This document shows, one piece after another, positions 30,245 to 41,690 of a stretch of 64,000 nucleotides of DNA. The stretch is from the NCBI GenBank assembly GCA_949752735.1, contig OX457037.1, positions 70,587,829-70,651,828 on the forward strand, given 5' to 3'. Below the pieces are notes generated by a model. That model was not told where the DNA came from, searched no databases, and was given only the letters and a program-made list of their open reading frames with translations. Position 1 is the first letter of the stretch. Each line of letters begins with the position of its first letter. A program made the translations under genes and the position numbers. This DNA is from Lumbricus terrestris (lineage: Eukaryota; Annelida; Clitellata; Crassiclitellata; Lumbricidae).

Positions 30245-32257
30245 TAGGGTGGTCGTTAAAAATGAAAGTTCGAATTGACTGTTCTCCAAGGCGCCGTTTG
30301 GTTCCATTCTCCCCAGAAACATCACACAAAAAGTTGTAAGAGAAAATAAAAATATTTAGGACTAGCACAACGCCATCAAAGTTTTACCCTTATAATAGCA
30401 AGACTTCTAATGCTCAAAAGTAGCTATATGGCTGTAGTCAACCATGAATCTTCAACCATGAATCAATTCAACAACCTGTAGTTGCTCCACACTTAAACAT
30501 GATGATGCTACTGTTATCGTGATCATAATCGTCAATTTATATAGCGCCACTTCAAGAAAAATTCCTCAAAGGCTAGATAACCTGTAGGTTATAACACACC
30601 ATAACACACCGCATCGCAGATAACATCTATCATATCTTATTTCTTCACAAATAGTACCTGCTTTACCTTGTTTTGATTGATTATAATAGCTTATTGTTCT
30701 TAGACTGTTACAGTAAGGGAACAGTAATAGTATATAATTATTATGGATAAATATAAAATTTGTGCGGTTTCATCTGTGTCCTACATAATTAATTTATTCT
30801 GCAAAATCACCAAAATTCTTAATGAGGTCTGATTTCTGAGAAATATTTCTTTTTCTACCGTCATTGTTCATGGGGTTACTGGGTACAAGGAACTGGTGTA
30901 ATATTAAAAAGTAGAAATCCATCATTTTTAGATGCGAATTTTTATCTCAAATTTAGGCTAAAATGTTTTCAACCTGAGGCATTATTACACTGTCTCACAA
31001 TTCAAATTGCATTTGGTCTTTGCATGGGTCGAGCTATGGTGTAGTTTTCACGATAGGCTACACTTCCCTCAAAGTGAAATCCCTGGCATGTTGCCCAAGG
31101 AAGGTGTTCATCTGCCACCAAGAGTGTAGCAATGGGTGTTGTCTTGAGGGTGCTATGCTTATACCCTTGAATTGGTTGGTCGTCTGAGATGTCCTAGTGG
31201 CCACTGTAATTTCAGCTGGATCCATTGCTGAGCATGACGTTGAGATTTTGCGTTGCATATAGCTTACGTGTTTGACACCATCGCCTTTCATGCTAATTTA
31301 TAATAGGTAGTGAATTTACAATAGCTAATAAAGGCAGTATAATTTGAGTCCACTCTTAACAGCACTTTCTGTGTCAATTGTTTGACTATGTGATCATGTT
31401 TTCAACTCTAATAGTAAGCTTATACTTTTAATGGGATAACTTCTATATTATGAAATAGACAACAATGTGAGTAGGCTTCACCAGGCACTCAATTATGATG
31501 CTTACTTTGGAAGTTGTTTGAAAGCTGCTCTTTGACTTCTATGTGGTAGATCTAATAAGTAATTTCTTAGATCTATAAAAATTATGATCTCAATAATTTC
31601 AACATCTATTTTAATTCATTTGTTTGCAGCAGCTCTTGATAAATTTTATCTGTGATGCGCTGTGTCATTCTGCTCTGATTGCCACAATAAACGAAAATAC
31701 ATGTGTCACCAGCAGTTTTCTCTAGTTCAACTATTATTGAGGTCCTTGTCCGTATTATACAAGAATGTGTGTTAAAGTTAAGCATGTAATAAAGAGCCTT
31801 TAGTGTAACAAAGGATTCCTGTAGATAGAAATCAGGCCTATCAAAAGAACATAGCAATGTGTTGGCTTTCTAGTAAAGGTTTATGGTCATCAATCTCAGG
31901 GACTCACGAGTCAAATACTATTGAGATGGTCAATTGTTCATACAAATATATAGCAAACCATTATCATCATTGTAGAAGTCAGGCATGCTTGTCAGTCGTG
32001 CTTGAGTAAAAGAATGCAGCATTTCTGTCAAAACTAGTCATAGGTCCAAAAATGTGGCTAAATTATCATTATATTCAAAAAGACGATGAAATTTCGTAAA
32101 ATCCAAAACTTCAAACACGTTGTGCTAGTCCTAAATATTTTTCTATCGGGATAATTTTTGGGCTGCATCAGTCTTTTACCAAGTGGCACCAAATGGTGGG
32201 TTGGAGAAAGAATAAAAATGAAGTTGAAAATTTGCCATTACAGATGCGACCACCCTA
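30245..32257. mobile_element. hAT-type non-autonomous element, full copy
   Basis: 2,013 bp with termini TAGGGTGGTCG and CGACCACCCTA and a perfect 8-bp target duplication GCCTACAT at 30237-30244 and 32258-32265. No transposase frame is visible. It is the same family as the element that hosts the whole Polinton and as the fragment at 45481. Confidence 0.9.
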
Positions 32258-32269
32258 GCCTACATGCTG

Positions 32270-32870
32270 TCATAAGAACTCCAACACGGTTGAATTATCA
32301 TCGATGAAAACTGAAGCAGCACGCTGTCATAAAGAAGTCCTACACGGTTGAATTATCATCGATGAAAACTGAAGCAGCACGCTGTCATAAAGAAGTCCTA
32401 CACGGTTGAATTATCATGCATGAAAACTGAAGCAGCACGCTGTCATAAAGAAGTCCTACACGGTTGAATTATCATCGATGAAAACTGAAGCAGCACGCTG
32501 TCATAAAGAAGTCCAACACGTTTACCATTATCATCGATGAAAACTGAAGCAGCACGCTGTCATAAAGAAGTCCAACACGTTTACCATTATCATCGATGAA
32601 AACTGAAGCAGCACGCTGTCATAAAGAAGTCCAACACGTTTACCATTATCATCGATGAAAACTGAAGCAGCACGCTGTCATAAAGAAGTCCTACACGGTT
32701 GAATTATCATCGATGAAAACTGAAGCAGCACGCCGTCATATTCTATGCAACTGCAATTGTCATCGATGCGAGCTGGATATAAGCAGCACGCTGTAATATT
32801 CTACGCAACTGCAATTGTCATCGATGCTAGCTGGATATAAGCAGCACGCTGTAATATTCTACGTCTTATG
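32270..32870 (+). repeat. 58-bp minisatellite
   Basis: About eight units of a 58-bp repeat containing ATCATCGATGAAAACTGAAG and AGCACGCTGTCATAAAG, followed by two diverged units (ATCGATGCKAGCTGGATATA). Variants alternate TACACGGTTGAATT and AACACGTTTACCATT. It is internal to the Polinton, between integrase and the 364-aa gene. Confidence 0.85.
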
Positions 32871-32929
32871 ACTGTTCTAGACAACAACTATTTCTACTAA
32901 TTTTAATACGTTATGTGAAGACAATTAGG

Positions 32930-34024
32930 TTAAGGATCATCCTGCACCATCAGATCCTTTCTATGTTCTTCTTCGACTTCCATTAAAGAATTGTAAAAGA
33001 GCTCGTCTTGGACTTCCGATAAACCACTTAAAAACGTGTCAATGTCTTCATTAGAAAGTACACACTTGTCGGCGCCATCTTTGAAATAATCTGTATCATT
33101 GTCAAAACAGAAATCTGGATCGACGTTCAGATGCAATTCATTTTCAAACACCTCCTGCATTGTTACAGGGATGATGGTAATTGGCTCGTTTTGGGCGCAG
33201 ACGTCGACGCGAGTCTTTAATTTCTTGCCGAGGTCATCATCGCTGTTGATAAGGTCTTTTATTCTGTTGTGGTGCTTTGTAAATTGTGTAAACGATAGAC
33301 CACAATACAATAAACCTGGATAGCTCTGGATAAGGGTTGTAAAAAGGCAATATCGGTGAATTGTTATATAAGGCAAACCGAATTGTTGAGGAAACCATTT
33401 TGTAAGACGGATGTCATTTGGAAGGTACTTACGCGCAGATAAATAACACATTCCTCTGTGATATGCTATGATGAGACTCAGATTCAATGTTGTTTCGTCT
33501 CTGTCTACGAGTTGTTGATGAATCCGTTTAAGAGATGTTAGATCAGTTCCATTTAAATTTCTAATATCTCCTTGAATCTTAAGATCGAAATTCCACTCCA
33601 AATCTGTATCCAGTCTTTCGAATTCTTCGATGCGTTTCCGTATTTGAGGAACAATCTTTTCGTTGAAAATTGGCAAACTGTAGTAGTCTGACTGACGTCC
33701 AGGTGGAGATGGAGACTCAACGAGCTGAATGTTAGATGGAGTCTGGTTACTTCCACAAGGAAGCGGCTGGTGATCGGGTGGAGATGGAGACTCAACGAGC
33801 TGATTGTTAGATGGAGTCTGCTGATTGTCCGCAGATGGTTGGCTGATGACGTGTCGTTTTTTGATCTTGCGTTTTCTTTTCACCGGCTCACTGAGAAAGC
33901 TTTCTAGTCTTTGTAATTGTTCCTCAAACTTCATTCTTTCATCACCATCTGTTAAAACGCTGTTAAGTGCCTTATTTATTTCATTTTTAGAAAATGTACC
34001 GATTTTTCGTAACTGATCGGCCAT
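32930..34024 (-). CDS. 364-aa protein of unknown function, Polinton accessory gene
   Basis: Intact frame from ATG at 34024. Residues 1-50 are helical with a basic, NLS-like KRKRKIKKR. Residues 65-110 have a duplicated low-complexity motif (QTPSNNQLVESPSPP). Residues 120-270 are helical and include YHRGMCYLSARKYLP and FGLPYITIHRYCLF, which look like a helix-turn-helix region; an LLYCGLSFTQFTKHHNRI segment follows. The C-terminus is strongly acidic. I infer a nuclear DNA-binding regulator, without certainty. It lies next to the right terminal repeat on the strand of the virion genes. Confidence 0.6.
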   Translation of the reverse strand: MADQLRKIGTFSKNEINKALNSVLTDGDERMKFEEQLQRLESFLSEPVKRKRKIKKRHVISQPSADNQQTPSNNQLVESPSPPDHQPLPCGSNQTPSNIQLVESPSPPGRQSDYYSLPIFNEKIVPQIRKRIEEFERLDTDLEWNFDLKIQGDIRNLNGTDLTSLKRIHQQLVDRDETTLNLSLIIAYHRGMCYLSARKYLPNDIRLTKWFPQQFGLPYITIHRYCLFTTLIQSYPGLLYCGLSFTQFTKHHNRIKDLINSDDDLGKKLKTRVDVCAQNEPITIIPVTMQEVFENELHLNVDPDFCFDNDTDYFKDGADKCVLSNEDIDTFLSGLSEVQDELFYNSLMEVEEEHRKDLMVQDDP

Positions 34025-34541
34025 TCTATACAGATATTAAGCAGCAAACAGAAAGACGACTGCTTTCCACAGGAAGACTTAGATGAATAGACCACATCTA
34101 GAGTGATACGTCGACAAAAGCGAATGACGCATATAAATTATTGACATCTTTACGCTGCACACCTCAGCGAACACCTGCGTCGGCTGAGCCTCTCTACATT
34201 CGGCTACGATCGCTGGTGAGGCCTGTTGATGCGTAGCAGGCTGGCTTATTGTTCTAACAGGTGTTTAGTATTGATTTTACCTCGCATCAAAACAGACGCA
34301 TTCGGCTGGCTAGATGCACCTGTGCTTAGTATTGCTCTGGTCTCACAGCAAAACAGACGCATTCGACAGACTATATGTGTATGTGTGTTTAGTATTGATT
34401 TAACACCGCTCTGCTGTGACCTATTTACATTTTCTACATGTATTTCTTCATCGCCATGGCCCATATTTACTACGGAGCTCCTGTAGAAAAAGCGTCAAAC
34501 CACTAAGAATTTGGACTGAGGGGTTTTCTATAGCGCCATTA
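34025..34541. other. intergenic region before right TIR
   Basis: Upstream region of the 364-aa gene. It holds three imperfect copies of a segment with TTTAGTATTG and CAAAACAGACGCATTCG (34260-34400), and from 34478 a diverged partial duplicate of the inner terminal repeat edge (CTCCTGTAGAAAAAGCG). No gene is seen. Confidence 0.5.
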
Positions 34542-34963
34542 AAAAGCGACAAACCACTAAAAAGTTAACTGGTTTCTATAGAAAAGCACCAAATTTAACT
34601 GGTTTTATAGCACCATTAAAATGCGCCAGACGCTACTAAGAATTAAACTGGGGGAAGGGTTAGGTTTATTACTGATATAGCGCCATGTGCTAGAAGCCTG
34701 GTGGAGAGATGGGGATAATAACTGATATAGCGCCATACGCCAGAAGCCTGGTGAAGAGATGGGATAATAACTGATATAGCGCCGTGGTCCGATCGAGAAG
34801 ACTTTTAGTAGGTTTATAACTGATATAGCGTCATGGCCTAGAAGCCTGGTGGAGAGATGGGAATAATAATAACTGATATAGCGCCGTGGTTCGATCGAGA
34901 AGACTTTTAATAGGTTTATAACTGATATAGCGCCATGGCCTAGAAGCCTATATTTATACTACT
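34542..34963. repeat. Polinton right terminal inverted repeat
   Basis: Inverted match to 9874-10295, ending GCCTATATTTATACTACT immediately before the CTAGTT duplication (34964-34969). Confidence 0.9.
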
Positions 34964-34969
34964 CTAGTT

Positions 34970-36715
34970 GGTCCACACTTAAACATAATGACGCTGCTGT
35001 TATAATAATCATAATCATAATCATCAATTTATATAGCGCCACTTCAAGAGAAATTCCTCAAAGGCAAGAAAACCTGTATAACACACCGGATCACAGATAA
35101 CATCTATCATCTTATCAAATACTACCTGTTTTGCCTTGTTGTCTTGGTTGATGATACTAGTTTATTATTCTTAGACTGTTACAGTAAGGGAACAGTAATA
35201 GTATATAATAATAGGGACAAAAAATAAAACTTGTGTGGTTTCATCTGTGTCCTACGTAATTAATCTATTCTGCAAAATCACCAATATTCTTAATGAAGTC
35301 TGATTCCTTCTCAGAAATATTTTTTTTACCGTCATTGTTCATTGTGTTACTGGGTACAAGGAACTGGTGTAATATTAAAAGTACCCACCCATTTTAGATG
35401 CGGATTTTTTAAATCTCGGATTTAGGCTATTCTGTTGTCAACCTCAGGCATTACTACCCTATCTCACAATTCAAATTGCATTTGGTCTTTGAATGGGTTT
35501 GAGCTATGGTCTAGCTTTCATGATACACTTCCCTCAGAGTGAAATCTCCGGCATGTTGCCCAAAGAAGGTGTTCATCTGCCACCAAGAGTGTAGCAATGG
35601 GTGTTGTCTTGAGGGTGCAATACTTATTCCCTTGGATTGGCTGGTCGTCTAAGATGTCCTGGTGGCCACTGTAATTTCAGCTGGATCTATGCATTGTTGA
35701 GCATGATGTAAAGATTCTGAGTTGCACAATGCACATAGCTTACGTGTTTGACACCTTCGCCTTTCATGCTAATTTGTAATCGAGTAGTTAATTTACAATC
35801 GTTAATAAAGGCAGTGTGCAGTGTAATTTGTTTTCACTCTTGACAGCATTTTCTGTGTCAATGTTTTGACTCTGTGTTCCTTCTTTCAACTCTAAAATTA
35901 TACTTTTAATGGGATAAGTTCTATATTATGAAATAGACAACAATGTGAGTAGGCTTCAACAGGCACTCAATTATGATGCTCTCTTTAGAAGTTGTTTAAA
36001 AGCTGCTCTTTAACTCCTTGGTGGTAATAAGTAACTTCATAGATCTATAAAAATTATGATCTCAATAATTTAAACATCTATTTTAATTCATTTTTTACGG
36101 CATCTTTTGATAAATTTTATCTGTAATGCGCTGTGTCAATCTGCTCTGATTGCCACAATAAACGAAAATATCATCCGTATTTTTTCTCTAGTTCAACTAT
36201 TATTGAGGTCCTTGTCCGTGTTATATCAGAATTTGTGTTAAAGTTAAGCATGTAATAAAGAGTCATTCCTGTAGATAGAAATCAGGCCTATCAAAAGAAC
36301 ACAGCAATGTGTTGGCTTACTAGTATAGGTTCATGGTCATCGATCTCATGGACTCACGCATCAAATGCTCTTTTGATGGTCAATTGTTCATAAAAAATAT
36401 AATAAGCCATTATCATCATTGCAGAAGTTAGGCATAGGCTACTAAGTCTTGTCAGTTGTGCTTGAGTAAAAGAATGTAGTCTTTATGCTAAAACTAGTCA
36501 TAGGTAAAAATGTGACTAAATTATCCCTATACTAAAAAAAACGATGATATTTCGTAAAATCCAAAACTTCAAACACGTTGTGCTAGTCCTAAATATTTTT
36601 CAGTCGGGATAATTTTTGGGTTACACCAGTCTTTTACAAAGTGGCACCAAATGGTGGGTTGGAGAAAGAATCAAACTGAAGCTGAAAATTTGCCATTACA
36701 GATGCGACCAACCTA
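34970..36715. mobile_element. hAT element hosting the Polinton, right part
   Basis: Matches 30480-32257 throughout with scattered small indels, ending GCGACCAACCTA at 36715. Together with 9629-9867 it makes one element of about 2.0 kb split by the Polinton. Confidence 0.85.
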
Positions 36716-36734
36716 GTGTATGTATGTATGTATG

Positions 36735-36795
<61 letters not shown>

Positions 36796-36970
36796 TGTAT
36801 GTATGTATGTATGTATGTATGTATGTATGTATGTATGTATGCATGCATGTATGTATGTATGTATGTATGTATGTATGTATGTATGTATGTATGTATGCAT
36901 GTATGTATGTATGTATGTATGTATGTATGTACTATGTATGTATGTATGTATTATGTATGTGTGTGTATGT
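36716..36970 (+). repeat. (TGTA)n microsatellite, about 255 bp
   Basis: Tetranucleotide run with a few interruptions (TAATATG, GCATGCATG). It is the continuation of the 0.7-kb repeat whose body lies at 8925-9628. From 36971 to 37431 I see nothing supported. Confidence 0.95.
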
Positions 36971-37431
36971 AAGATTCAAATGATTATAGGCTAGTGTAAT
37001 GTACCAATTCTGTTTAATGTTTCGCATCTTTTATCAAGCCAACATTATAGGTTTCACTGCACGCATTTCTGCACGATTAAAGTGATGTCAAATATATAGG
37101 CCTATATTAAAGTTCAACTGCAATTATCTTCCCCGTATTTAACTCAAGCGCATACGGCTCTATACAGCCAGTCACAGTAGCAGTCGCAGCAAATCCCACG
37201 TGGACAAAGGCATCTGGATTCCCAATATCCGCATGATTCGCCACATTCATATCCTAAGTTTCGGTAACCTAAAATGTCAGCCTATGTTTGTTATTTTTTG
37301 CATGAAACAGACGAGTTAACAAAATGTAAAGAGTCTGTATGGTTTGTAGCCTTCAAATGATACTAATAGTAAACTAAGAACTCTGTAAATAGGATACAAA
37401 TTGATATTTTGCTAGATCCGTTACTATTGTG

Positions 37432-38345
37432 GGGCGCGGTGGTGTAGTGGTGGCGTCGTTGCCTTGAAGCCGGAAGGTTCGAGGTTCGAATCCACCTCAG
37501 TTCACCGCGTAGGAACCTTGGGCAAGTCTTTCACTCGCAATTAATTCTCTTCTAATTGGTCTTTCCAAGGTTAGACTTTCACCTTTGCAGTCGGTCCTTA
37601 ACGCTGCCGGCAGATTAATGCTAACTGCTATCTCTTGACTAATGGCCACGTCGTAGGCCCAGTTTCTGTTCGAAATCAAATCTGCACCGCGTTCCACGCT
37701 ACTCTCATATCTCTACTTTTATGTTTGAGCAGCTCCATTGGCTTCCTCTAACTGCGCGCATTAAGTTCAAAATTCTCATTTTGGTCTCCAAAGAACAACG
37801 GGGCAGGGCTGTTTTTAAGAAATTTTTAGAATTGCACAATCCCTTCCTTCCTTTCCCATCATCCATGGTAAATTACTTTCAATCGGAGGACAATGACCTG
37901 TTTTGCTAGTTTTAGCTGTGCAGAAGTGCTTCTACAACTGCACAAATCCTTTTAGAACTGCACATTTTGTGTGCAACTGCACGTTAAAAAGCCCTGCAAC
38001 GGGGTCTTGCCCCAAAATATCTAGCCAATGGAATTCGCAGGCCAATTTCAGCCTCCTCGCATCGTCCACTCCGCTCTTTAAACAGATTTGATCTTCTAGT
38101 ACCTCCTACTAGAACGGCTATGGCTCAGTCCCGTTCCTTTACATCAATTGGCCCCTCTCTTTGGAATACGCTGTCTCCTTCTACTCGATCTGAACTTCTG
38201 AAGGTAATCCCTCCTCCTCATTTTCCTTTCTTAAAACCTATTTCTTCTCTCGTGGTCTTGCGCACTGGGAGCGCCTCTGAACGGTTCACCCTAGAAGAGG
38301 CGCTTTATAAATGTTTTGATACAATACAATACAATTGTTCGGCGC
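37432..38345 (+). repeat. SINE head and LINE 3'-end with degraded RT C-terminus
   Basis: 37432-37500 looks tRNA-derived (GGTGTAGTGG as box A, GGTTCGAATCC as box B). At about 37721-37800 and 38005-38200 the translation shows LHWLPLTARIKFKIL and SFTSIGPSLWNTLSP, the typical C-terminus of CR1/L2-like reverse transcriptase proteins. The 3' end is GGAGCGCCTCTGAACGG ... GCGCTTTATAAATG and (ATACA)n. A hAT MITE interrupts it. Confidence 0.65.
37804..37996. mobile_element. hAT MITE, 193 bp
   Basis: CAGGGCTGTTTTTAAG to TTAAAAAGCCCTG, with perfect 8-bp duplication CAACGGGG at 37796-37803 and 37997-38004. Sister of 17692-17897. It interrupts the LINE coding remnant, so it is younger. Confidence 0.92.
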
Positions 38346-38440
38346 TTCGGCGTGAAACTCCGTTGCAGTGTCCGCTCTGCAGTCGGGAGCGCCTCTGAGA
38401 AGTAAGAAATAGAGCCTGAAGGGGCGCTATAACAAGTGCA
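38340..38440 (+). repeat. SINE 3' part
   Basis: CGCTTCGGCGTGAAACTCC and GGGAGCGCCTCTGAGAAGTA match the inverted SINE at 56146-56352. Confidence 0.6.
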
Positions 38441-38458
38441 CGCATATACTAACAACAT

Positions 38459-40585
38459 ACCGGGTGGGTAAAAAAAATCCCCCATTGGTTTTTTGCCAGT
38501 TTCTTGACCAAAAGTAAGAATTTAGACACGAAACTTTACAGGCTTAAAGGTAATTCATATTCACGCACATCGGTCAAAGCAAAAAAATTTGTCAAACACA
38601 ACAAAAGTTATATAACTTTTAGTGAAGCCACTCATCGTTTTTTGACGATTCAAAAACGCGACGCAGCAAAAAGTTAAAAAAAACAATTAAATTATTCTGG
38701 TCAATATCCAGGGGCTTCTATCGGATCTATCCTCCCTAAGCAGCCGAGCGCAATCCATCTTCTTCCCCTTTTTTTCTGAACCGGCCTTCCTCTATGTATG
38801 CAATATAATGTAATCTAGCGCATGCCCTTCTTTAGTGTGGGAATGAAGGTTTGTTTGGGGGGGGACCAAACGAGCATCCAGCAGACGATCGCCGAAGCAT
38901 GTGTAGCGCCGAGAAGGGACCTGGTATGGGGAGGGAATGTACCCCTCCCCATAAGAAATTTTTGCGATTTCCGCATTGCAATTTTAGCATTTTAAGCTGT
39001 CCTTTTAGCGAAATTGCTCTACTATTTCAGTGGAGGAATTGCTGCCAAAATTGTGCAGCCATATGTTTGCGCCTTTGATCAGTGTGCGCTCGAGAGGCGT
39101 TACATAAATTTTTAGGCTACAATGCAATACAATAAAATACAATGTCGGTTCTACATTGTAGGCCCACGTAATAATGATGTTGCTTTACTAAGTGTTCAAG
39201 GACCAAATTTGACTGACTGAAATTTGAAAGATAACATTGGAGAGAAGCCAATTTGTTGTGCAAAGTAGTATTTGTATTAATATTATATTCAATTTTAATA
39301 TGATTGTATTATTTATTAAAATAGTAAAAACACAATAATAGGCCTAATCATGTAATAGGATTTTTTTATTATTGTATATTATAGCTGTCATAGCAGTTCA
39401 TGTAATTCAAAAATGCAGATAAAATGCCTATAACTAAAAACTCCAAGTGTATAAAGTGTATACATTTTTGTTAAAAACTATTAGGCCTACCATTTTGTCC
39501 AAATTTATATGGAAGGGAAGGATTTTCTGGCCTGATTTTCCTCCTAGTGATGCCTAGATTGAACACTGCCCTCCATGTCCGACCTTCCCCCCCAACCGAC
39601 TTGAATTTTGGCTTTCTTCTGATTCCACCCTTATTTTTCACTGGGCGCAAGCTGCGCCCGCCATGTATAGGGATAGAAGCCTCTGTCAATATCTTCCCCA
39701 GAGGTAAGAATATCGAAATGAAATCTTAGAGGCTTAAAGACAATTCATATCTGCATATGATGGCCTGATTTCATCAAAATATTTCAAACAGAACAACCGT
39801 TATATCACTTTTAGTGAGGTCACCAACCGACTTTGACGATTCAAAAACGCAACGCAACAAAAAGAAACCAAAACATGATTTTATTAAGTCTTATCTCAAA
39901 TAATTTTTATCAAATAGCCCTGGCATTGCCAGATGATCATTATTATTACTATTTTAAACAGAAACAGGGTACCAGCGTAGCTGCACGTCACCATGAAGTC
40001 ACTTAGCAAGATGACAATCAAGTTGGTAAATAAGGAATCTGTCAGATTATTAATTTTATTATTAAAGCAATGAAAATTTCAAAAAAAATGAAAATGGCCT
40101 AGGTGTCAATGACAGACAAAATGTGTATTCAGACACCTCATGAGCAAGATCCTAGAGATACATTGAGCAACGTTTACTCTGATAAATAGTGAGAGTGCAA
40201 ACATTAAGAGTTGAGCTGAGAGTTAGGAGATTTTCCTTTGGAACGCATCAACTAGAACCCATCAAGAACTTTGCAATTGCAAAGATACTCAAAAGTGGTG
40301 GTGGGCACAACTATCAAGTTAATTTCCATGCAGTTATTTGAGATATGACTTGATAAAATCACGTTTTTGTTACATTTTGCTGCGTTACGTTTTTGAATCG
40401 TCAACAAACGGTGGGTGGCCTCACTGAAAGTGATATAACGTTTGGTCTGTTTGAAATATTTTGATGAACTCTGGCCATGATGTGTAGATATAAATTGTCT
40501 ATAAGCCTGTAAAATATCATTTGGAAATTCCTACTTTTGGACAAGATATTGGCAAAAAACCTAGGGGCTTTTTGCCCGTGTTGTA
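38459..40585. mobile_element. fold-back-type element with ~220-bp inverted ends
   Basis: The start CGGGTGGGTAAAAAAAATCC and the inverse of the end (CGGGCAAAAAGCCCC) lead into the same series of conserved blocks, including GACGATTCAAAAACG. A third copy of these blocks in direct orientation lies at about 39700-39870. The copies are roughly two thirds alike, and target duplications are unclear. It may be a composite of truncated copies. Confidence 0.5.
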
Positions 40586-41690
40586 TATTGATAAATTAAT
40601 AGACTGTCGCGAATCATAGGGATATTAGCCATGGGCCACCTAACTATGAGAGGCGGTTACATTGGTAGATCATTCTCCGTCTTCATTTTGCAAGCGGTAC
40701 AATTGTGACCTCAGTCAAATTTCTCGTTCCACGGTTTGAATGATTGCATTTTAAAAATAACCATTTTTACATGGAAAAGAGCACGTTTATCCACTGACAT
40801 ATCGACTTGATCAAGGGTGGATACAGAAATTTTCAAAGGGCTGGGGGAATTTTCTATGATCTTTACGAGATAAAATCTGTCGACCTTTGTTTTAGTCATT
40901 GTTTGTCGAAATCAGGGGCGCAACCAGAACATTTTGCTGTGGGTGTTCAATCTGCTGATATTGCTAGCGCCGAAGTTCAGAAGCTGCAAGTGCCGAAGGC
41001 ACGAAACCCACAGCGACTAGGGGGTCTGAGGGAAAACCAACACATTTTTAACAGTTGACATCAGGTAGAGCACGTTGCAGGCTCCTGTTTACCGCTCTTT
41101 CTAGCTGCACAGAAGTGCTTCTACAAATGCATAAATCCATTTTGAACTTTACATTTTGTCAATAACTGCACGTACAGTGTATAAAAAGCCCTGGGATGTG
41201 ACCCTCCCATCATCATTTTCTAAATTTTGATTCTCTAACGGTAGCATTCTAGGCTGCCGTTTTAACGAAATTTCTAATAATTTCTTTGCTGAAATACATG
41301 GTTTAACGCTTCAATAGATGTCCCCTCAACATTTTTTACATGCTTTGAATTTCCGTACTGTATTGGCAGGCTGTTTAGCTGTCATCTTAATTTTAAAAAT
41401 CGTTACTTTTTCAGTGCTGGTTGTCACACACTGTACTGTATGACTTCTTTTCCAAGATTCGGACAGTGTGCAACACTGTAAAAACGTATATTGATATTCA
41501 TGAATATTTCTGAAATATTGTGAGATATAAGCATCTCCACCCCACATCACAAACTTTAGGGGACCGTTCCCTGTCCCCCCAAGTCTTCGCTCATGGATTT
41601 CAATAGTGATATAATTATAATTACAATAATAATTCATTATGTAGCAAGTTTAGCAACTCAGTCCTTCTGCATCATCAGCATCATCAATAT
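40586..41690. other. host or decayed repeat sequence
   Basis: Contains CAGGGGCGCAACCAGAAC (40913) and CAAGGGTGGATACAG (40812), hAT-type terminal sequences without partners, and a MITE fragment at 41104-41186 (ends AAAAAGCCCTGG) of the 17692 family. No gene is seen. Confidence 0.4.

Larger units (their letters stand above)
9874..34963. mobile_element. complete Polinton/Maverick element (about 25.1 kb)
   Basis: Starts AGTAGTATAAATATAGG and ends with its exact reverse complement. It is flanked by CTAGTT at 9868-9873 and 34964-34969, so it has AG...CT ends and a 6-bp duplication as known for Polintons. It encodes the hallmark set: protein-primed PolB, chromo-integrase, adenain-like protease, packaging ATPase, double jelly-roll major capsid and penton-like minor capsid proteins. 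Extra genes are three fibres, a PLA2-like protein and a 364-aa protein of unknown function. Three later insertions (16885-21273, 22915-24505, 30245-32257) account for nearly 8 kb, so the founding element was about 17 kb. The empty target site can be read from 30470-30490 in a sister hAT copy. Confidence 0.92.

Noticed and set aside
32270..32870. CRISPR-like array
   Set aside because: Units are contiguous 58-mers without unique spacers, in a eukaryotic context.
1..34963. Free virus genome or contamination
   Set aside because: A target duplication in a host hAT repeat and host SINE/MITE insertions inside it show a chromosomal element.
36634..36994. Overlapping open frames on both strands (Tyr/Val/Cys/Met and Thr/His/Ile periodic peptides)
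   Set aside because: They are translations of a TGTA microsatellite; the same applies to 55621-56186 and 5885-6080.
37432..37500. Functional tRNA gene
   Set aside because: Box A- and B-like motifs are present but no closed cloverleaf, and the segment continues into SINE/LINE sequence.
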